Shown: in pieces, positions 62,574 through 64,000 of the stretch
Layout of the letters: each line of letters begins with the position of its first letter
Numbering within the stretch: position 1 is the stretch's first letter
Assembly (NCBI RefSeq): GCF_002101965.1
Contig: NZ_LQQA01000023.1
Location: 62,001 to 126,000, forward strand
Source of the DNA: Mycolicibacterium wolinskyi
Lineage (GTDB): Bacteria > Actinomycetota > Actinomycetes > Mycobacteriales > Mycobacteriaceae
Direction of reading: 5' to 3'
Length of the DNA: 64,000 nt
Position numbers and translations under genes: made by a program
The notes under the pieces: generated by a model
The model's input: only the letters and a program-made list of their open reading frames with translations
Databases searched by the model: none
Told to the model about the DNA's origin: nothing

Positions 62574-62733
62574 TATCGGGCCTCTCTGTGTAGAACCCAG
62601 CGGTTGACTGTCAGGCTAACGCGTCACCTGGCGCCCAGAGAACGAACAGCGACCTGTCCTGAGTGCCCGACAGTGACGGCCATCACTGCCGCATCCGGGA
62701 ACAAAATATTGATATGCGCAGCCAATAAATTCC

Positions 62734-64000
62734 ATGGCATCATCGCCCGACGTGGGCCAGTCGAATTCCGCGAGCGTGCCAAGCCGCCTCAAGATGATCC
62801 TGGTGCTCGGCGCGCTGATCACGCTCGGCCCGCTCACCATCGACATGTATCTGCCGGCGTTGCCGAAGATCGGCGAGGAACTCTCCGTCTCGTCGTCGGT
62901 CGCACAGCTGACCCTCACCGGAACACTCGTCGGGCTTGCGCTCGGGCAGCTGATCGTGGGGCCGTTGTCCGACTCGCTGGGCCGTCGGCGTCCGCTGATG
63001 GTCGGCATCGTGCTGCACATGGCCGCGTCGGTGCTGTGCGCGCTGGCCCCCAACATCGTCGTGCTCGGCTTGGCGCGGGTGTTGCAGGGGGTGGGCGCGT
63101 CGGCCGCGGCGGTGGTGGCGGTCGCCGTCGTCGGTGACCTGTTCGCCGGTTCGGCCGCCGCGACCGTGATGTCGCGGCTCATGCTCGTCCTCGGTGTCGC
63201 CCCGGTCCTCGCGCCCTCGCTCGGCGCGGCGGTGCTGTTGAAGGGCTCGTGGCACTGGGTCTTCGTCGCGCTCGTGGTGCTGGCCGGCGCGCTGTTGGTG
63301 ATGGGCGCGCTCGCCCTCCCCGAGACTCTGCCCGCGCCGCATCGCCGCCCGCTGAAGGTGCGCGGCATCGTCGCGACCTACGGCGAACTGCTGCGCGACT
63401 CGCGGTTCGTGATCCTCGTGCTCGTCGCGGCGCTCGGCATGTCGGGTCTGTTCGCCTACATCTCGGCGGCGCCGTTCGTGCTGCAGGGCGGCTACGGCCT
63501 CGATCAGCAGATGTTCGCGCTGGTGTTCGCCGCGGGTGCGATCGCGCTGATCGGTGCGACACAGTTCAACGTGGTGCTGCTACGGCGGTTCACCCCGCAG
63601 ACCATCACCCTGACGGCACTGGCCGCGGCCTCGGTGGCCGGCGTCGTGTTCGTCGGGCTGACGGTCGCCCGGGTCGGCGGTCTGTTCGGCTTCCTCGTGC
63701 CGGTGTTGGCGATTCTCGCCGCGATGGGTCTCGTGATTCCCAACGCGCCCGCCGTCGCGTTGTCGCGGCACCCGGACGCCGCGGGGACAGCGGCCGCGCT
63801 GCTGGGCGCCGCACAGTTCGGCCTCGGGGCGTTGGTCGCGCCGCTGGTCGGTGCGCTCGGCAACGGTGCGCTCGCGCTGTCGGCGGTGATGACGGTAGGC
63901 ATGATGATCGCGTTGGTGGCGCTGCTGCTCGTCGGGGTGCGCGGGGGTGGCGGCGATCGCGACGACGATTCGCAGGCCGGCGATGAGGAGCGGGTGTCCG
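62734..64000 (+). CDS. Bcr/CflA-type MFS drug exporter, 3' end outside window
   Basis: An open frame of 422 codons from ATG 62734 runs to the right edge without a stop, so the C-terminus is missing. After a short polar start, 12 transmembrane segments are predictable, with the DHA1 Bcr/CflA signature LGPLTIDMYLPALPKIG near residue 30, GLALGQLIVGPLSDSLGRRR near 72 and LARVLQGVGASAAAVVAVAVVGD near 110. The last visible residues are a hydrophilic tail, so the stop is probably just beyond the window. Drug or metabolite efflux by proton antiport is inferred. It is divergent from the Rv1249c-like gene. Confidence 0.88.
   Translation, partial: MASSPDVGQSNSASVPSRLKMILVLGALITLGPLTIDMYLPALPKIGEELSVSSSVAQLTLTGTLVGLALGQLIVGPLSDSLGRRRPLMVGIVLHMAASVLCALAPNIVVLGLARVLQGVGASAAAVVAVAVVGDLFAGSAAATVMSRLMLVLGVAPVLAPSLGAAVLLKGSWHWVFVALVVLAGALLVMGALALPETLPAPHRRPLKVRGIVATYGELLRDSRFVILVLVAALGMSGLFAYISAAPFVLQGGYGLDQQMFALVFAAGAIALIGATQFNVVLLRRFTPQTITLTALAAASVAGVVFVGLTVARVGGLFGFLVPVLAILAAMGLVIPNAPAVALSRHPDAAGTAAALLGAAQFGLGALVAPLVGALGNGALALSAVMTVGMMIALVALLLVGVRGGGGDRDDDSQAGDEERVS

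Overview
The window is a gene-dense, GC-rich actinobacterial chromosome segment. Gene content and order match a fast-growing mycobacterium (Mycolicibacterium, near M. smegmatis/M. fortuitum). The block dapD/dapE, LOG-family gene, fadD6, folP2, gpgS, tagA, glgM/glgC, ABC pair with a TetR, O-methyltransferase, sigE-rseA-htrA-tatB, mrp, lpqY-sugABC, corA, lpqZ, kgd follows the M. tuberculosis Rv1200-Rv1250 order, with insertions. Species assignment is inference from recalled family sequences; no search was run. I found no rRNA, tRNA, CRISPR array, insertion sequence or prophage.

Layout. 1-2750: two MmyB-type XRE regulators and an SDR oxidoreductase. 2750-6060: a DUF2993 envelope protein, divergent lysine/diaminopimelate genes dapD and dapE, and an S4 RNA-binding protein. 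6060-7850: an ABC-F ATPase behind a leader with a short ORF and a hairpin. 7838-10915: a reverse-strand accessory module with a WXG-bearing DUF1023 alpha/beta hydrolase, an LppA-type lipoprotein and an EspC-like protein, which looks type VII secretion linked. 10986-15564: a STAND ATPase without HTH, LOG phosphoribohydrolase, FadD6. 15573-19969: a SnoaL-like secreted protein, an alcohol dehydrogenase and a large LuxR regulator. 20076-25829: FolP2, GpgS (methylglucose lipopolysaccharide pathway), a DivIVA-like protein, TagA, and divergent glgM/glgC for alpha-glucan synthesis.

25833-34097: a DUF4126 membrane protein, a TetR-controlled methyltransferase/acyltransferase pair, duplicated ICMT-like membrane methyltransferases, and an RaaS-regulated ABC exporter with an O-methyltransferase. 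34274-37482: the envelope-stress cluster SigE, its zinc anti-sigma factor RseA, HtrA protease and TatB. 37485-43717: Mrp, a lytic transglycosylase, DUF1003, a soluble MgtE-N/CBS protein, a CitE-like lyase and a proline-rich membrane protein. 43846-49555: a GSP17M-like protein, then the trehalose importer LpqY-SugABC with a translationally coupled SUFU-domain gene.

49559-57804: two divergent CorA genes around a 438-nt region holding a promoter, a 23-codon leader ORF with an excellent SD and a hairpin; then malic enzyme, LpqZ, an SDR, and a type I methionine aminopeptidase divergent from its own XRE regulator with two matched operators. 57944-64000: Kgd (2-oxoglutarate decarboxylase), an Rv1249c-like protein and a Bcr/CflA-type exporter cut by the window end.

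The most rewarding leads are the hydrolase/lipoprotein/EspC-like module, the ABC-F and corA leaders with short ORFs, the XRE/MetAP pair, and a roughly 70-bp dispersed palindromic intergenic repeat present twice (54399-54468 and 57870-57943).
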